From: Acidiluteibacter sp965660325
GTDB lineage: Bacteria; Bacteroidota; Bacteroidia; Flavobacteriales_E; Vicingaceae
NCBI GenBank assembly: GCA_965660325.1
Contig: CBFHZL010000118.1
Span: 1-8,011, forward strand
DNA: 8,011 nucleotides
Direction: 5' to 3'
The notes beneath the pieces are model-generated. The model searched no databases. It was not told the origin of the DNA and was given only the letters and a program-made list of their open reading frames with translations. A program made the position numbers and the translations under genes. Below are positions 6,131 through 8,011 of this stretch, piece after piece. Within the stretch, counting starts at the first letter, position 1, and every line of letters starts with the position of its first letter.

Positions 6131-8011
6131 ATGAGAAAAACTAACACTTTTTTACTGGCTTGTTTTGCTGTCTTCAGCTTTCAAGTCAATGCACAAGTGA
6201 CTTCGTTTCCTTATCTCGAGGATTTTGAAGCCAACGATGGAGGTTTTGTCGCCTCAGGAACAAACTCCTCATGGGCTCACGGATCGCCCTCAGGATCAGC
6301 TATTAATTCAAGTAATGGCTGTGGCTCGAATGCTTGGGTAACAAACTTAACTGGGGATTATAACAATAGCGAGAATTCATTCCTAGAATCCGTTGAGTTT
6401 GACTTTACGGCTCTTGCAAATGATCCAATCCTCCGTTTTGATCAAAATTACATTACAGAGGGCTGTTGTGATGAAGGTTGGGTAGAGTTCTCAACCAACG
6501 CAGGAGCGACTTGGACTAAATTAGGGACGTCTACTTCAGGCCTAGCTAATTGGTATAATGACGGTAGTAACGATTGGTGGGATGGTTCATCTTCAGGTTG
6601 GAGAACTGCTGCTCATGCCCTTACAGGTTTAGCAGGCCAAGACAGTGTTAAAATACGTTTCGCATTCAGTTCTGATGGATCTGTATCAAGAGATGGATTT
6701 GCAATTGACAATATTTTAATTGGAACTAGTTTAAACGACCCAACTATGTTTTCTTTAGTGGGACCTAACTCAACAACTAGTCCGTTCACCAATTCGGAGT
6801 CAATTGAAGTATCTATAGCTAATTCAGGAACATCTACTATATCTTCCTTACAGCTTTGCTATGTTTTAGATAATGGAACTCCGGTTTGTGAAACATTTTC
6901 ACCAAGTATTAATCCAACTGCAATCGACACTTTCCTATTTAGCCAAACGGCAGATTTGTCTGCAGTAGGTGTTCATACTTTAGAGTATTACATAGCTTCA
7001 TCTAATGACTACATATGTAATGATACGCTATCTTCGGTACTTACAACTACTCAAATTGTGAATTCATTTCCTTACATAGAGGACTTTGAAGCAGGTGATG
7101 GTGATTGGATATCTGCAGGAACAAATAGTTCTTGGAGTTATGGTGTACCTGCAGGTTCAGTAATTAACTCAAGTGCTGAATGTGGTACTCAAGCTTGGGT
7201 AACATCATTAACAGGTGCATATAATAATTCTGAAAACTCTCAATTAGAATCACCAACATTTGACTTTTCTAGTTTTACAAATGATCCAATCATTATGTTT
7301 GACCACAATTATGAAACAGAATCATGCTGTGATGAAGGTTGGATGGAAGTTTCAACTGATGGAGGTGCAACTTGGACCAAATTAGGGAATAGCACTTCGG
7401 GTATCTCTAATTGGTATAATGACAGCAGCAACGATTGGTGGGATGGAACTTCTTCAGGTTGGAGGTCCGCTTCTCATGCGTTAACTGGACTTGCAGGTGA
7501 ATCTAATGCTAAAATAAGGTTTGTTTTTAGCTCTGATGGTTCTGTTTCTAGAGACGGGTTTGCCGTAGATAACATTTCTGTGTTTGACAACTTAAGTGAC
7601 CCATCAATGGATGGTATTGTTCAACCTGCAGTTGCAATAGGAGGTTTTACTTCAACAGAATCAATTGAAGCAAGTATTAATAACCAAGGAAGTGCTCCGA
7701 TTACATCTATTCAACTTTGTTACTCAGTAGATGGTCTAGCAGCAGTATGTGAAACTTTTTCTACCAATATTGCTCCATCTAGTACAGATAGTTTAACATT
7801 TACAACTACTGCTGACTTATCAGCAGCTGGAGCTCATACACTGGATATTTACGTTGGTTCAGTTAACGATATAACTTGCAATGATTCGATCAGCGTAGGC
7901 CTAACTACTGTTTTTTGTGCTATTCCTACTGCAAATACAGTTACAACTGTATCAAACGATGCTATTCTTTCATGGATAGAAACAGGATCTGCTAGTGAAT
8001 GGGAAGTAGAG
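6131..8011 (+). CDS. Large secreted multidomain protein with duplicated MAM/jelly-roll-like modules and FN3 (3' partial)
   Basis: The frame stays open for 627 codons to the window edge. The start MRKTNTFLLACFAVFSFQVNA is a clear signal peptide, cleaved near A21-Q22. Residues 26-197 form a MAM/jelly-roll-like beta-sandwich (FPYLEDFE, NSSW, CCDEGWVEFST, GATWTKLG, NWYND, SSGW, HALTGLAG, IRFAFSSDGS, GFAIDNI). Residues 203-306 form an Ig/CARDB-like domain (SIEVSIANSG, LQLCYVLD, HTLEYYIAS, CNDTL). The pair then repeats at residues 313-593. Residues 598-627 begin a fibronectin type III domain (ILSWIETGSASEWEVE). This resembles large Bacteroidota surface or secreted proteins that normally end in a T9SS sorting domain, which would lie beyond the window. 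Adhesion or polymer binding is plausible; no protease or glycosidase motif is visible so far. The gene is transcribed divergently from the small exported-protein gene and appears to have its own promoter. Confidence 0.88.
   Translation, partial: MRKTNTFLLACFAVFSFQVNAQVTSFPYLEDFEANDGGFVASGTNSSWAHGSPSGSAINSSNGCGSNAWVTNLTGDYNNSENSFLESVEFDFTALANDPILRFDQNYITEGCCDEGWVEFSTNAGATWTKLGTSTSGLANWYNDGSNDWWDGSSSGWRTAAHALTGLAGQDSVKIRFAFSSDGSVSRDGFAIDNILIGTSLNDPTMFSLVGPNSTTSPFTNSESIEVSIANSGTSTISSLQLCYVLDNGTPVCETFSPSINPTAIDTFLFSQTADLSAVGVHTLEYYIASSNDYICNDTLSSVLTTTQIVNSFPYIEDFEAGDGDWISAGTNSSWSYGVPAGSVINSSAECGTQAWVTSLTGAYNNSENSQLESPTFDFSSFTNDPIIMFDHNYETESCCDEGWMEVSTDGGATWTKLGNSTSGISNWYNDSSNDWWDGTSSGWRSASHALTGLAGESNAKIRFVFSSDGSVSRDGFAVDNISVFDNLSDPSMDGIVQPAVAIGGFTSTESIEASINNQGSAPITSIQLCYSVDGLAAVCETFSTNIAPSSTDSLTFTTTADLSAAGAHTLDIYVGSVNDITCNDSISVGLTTVFCAIPTANTVTTVSNDAILSWIETGSASEWEVE
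6206..7048 (+). repeat. Module copy 1 of the tandem duplication
   Basis: Residues 26-306 of the adhesin-like protein consist of a MAM-like domain followed by an Ig/CARDB-like domain. A six-residue linker (TQIVNS) separates this copy from the next. Cysteines lie at residues 64, 112, 113, 243, 253 and 296. Confidence 0.88.
7067..7909 (+). repeat. Module copy 2 of the tandem duplication
   Basis: Residues 313-593 align to copy 1 with a constant offset of 287 residues (861 bases) and no gap. My hand count gives 123 of 170 identical residues (about 72%) in the MAM-like part and 53 of 104 (about 51%) in the Ig-like part. All six cysteines are retained at the matching positions (351, 399, 400, 530, 540, 583). 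Confidence 0.88.
7922..8011 (+). other. Start of a fibronectin type III domain, cut by the window edge
   Basis: Following CA, the segment IPTANTV..VSNDAILSWIETGSASEWEVE matches the first strands of an FN3 domain, with the conserved tryptophan in LSW and the WEVE strand. In Bacteroidota secreted proteins such domains commonly follow MAM-like modules. Confidence 0.75.

Noticed and set aside
6131..8011. Recent segmental duplication or assembly artefact as the cause of the two module copies
   Set aside because: The copies differ throughout, including at many synonymous positions and about half of the Ig-like residues, so this is an old duplication within the gene.
1..8011. CRISPR array, tRNA or rRNA gene, transposase, phage or defence-system genes
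   Set aside because: I looked for short regularly spaced direct repeats, cloverleaf-like sequence and mobile-element proteins and saw none; coding sequence accounts for nearly all of the window.

Overview
The window is AT-rich bacterial DNA that reads as Bacteroidota, most likely Flavobacteriales or a close relative. The evidence is protein content: a gliding-motility-type C-terminal sorting domain (type B CTD of the type IX secretion system, T9SS), a PorP/SprF-family membrane protein, a TPR/PD40/OmpA-like envelope protein and a large T9SS-cargo-like adhesin. The starts also lack clear Shine-Dalgarno sequences, and one promoter fits the Bacteroidota -33/-7 pattern. Genus and species cannot be told from this sequence.

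Left part (1-5324, plus strand): three tightly packed genes that look like one operon. The first is the 3' part of a long secreted protein, with a beta-propeller-like region, six Ig/PKD-like units of about 80 residues and a type B CTD. One base after its stop, a PorP/SprF-like gene starts at TTG. That gene's TAA overlaps the ATG of the third gene in a TAATG junction. The third gene encodes a periplasmic or outer-membrane protein with TPR, PD40 and a modified OmpA-like domain. By analogy with SprB/SprF, the unit probably encodes a cargo, its dedicated outer-membrane partner and an envelope-associated accessory protein.

Middle (5301-6130): a hairpin whose T-tract lies on the minus strand overlaps the last codons of the third gene. 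It fits an intrinsic terminator for the convergent minus-strand gene at 5447-5947, a small exported protein with a carboxypeptidase-regulatory-like fold and no known function. A 183-base divergent intergenic region follows, with clustered inverted repeats and a plausible promoter for the next gene.

Right part (6131-8011, plus strand): the 5' part of a large secreted protein that runs out of the window. It has a signal peptide, two copies of a 287-residue module aligned without any gap, and the beginning of a fibronectin type III domain.

I see no RNA genes, CRISPR arrays, insertion sequences or phage genes. The most distinctive content is the compact cargo/PorP/OmpA-like cassette, the regular cysteine-paired repeat array in the first gene and the gap-free module duplication in the last. 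These are variations on known T9SS themes rather than clear proof of a new system.
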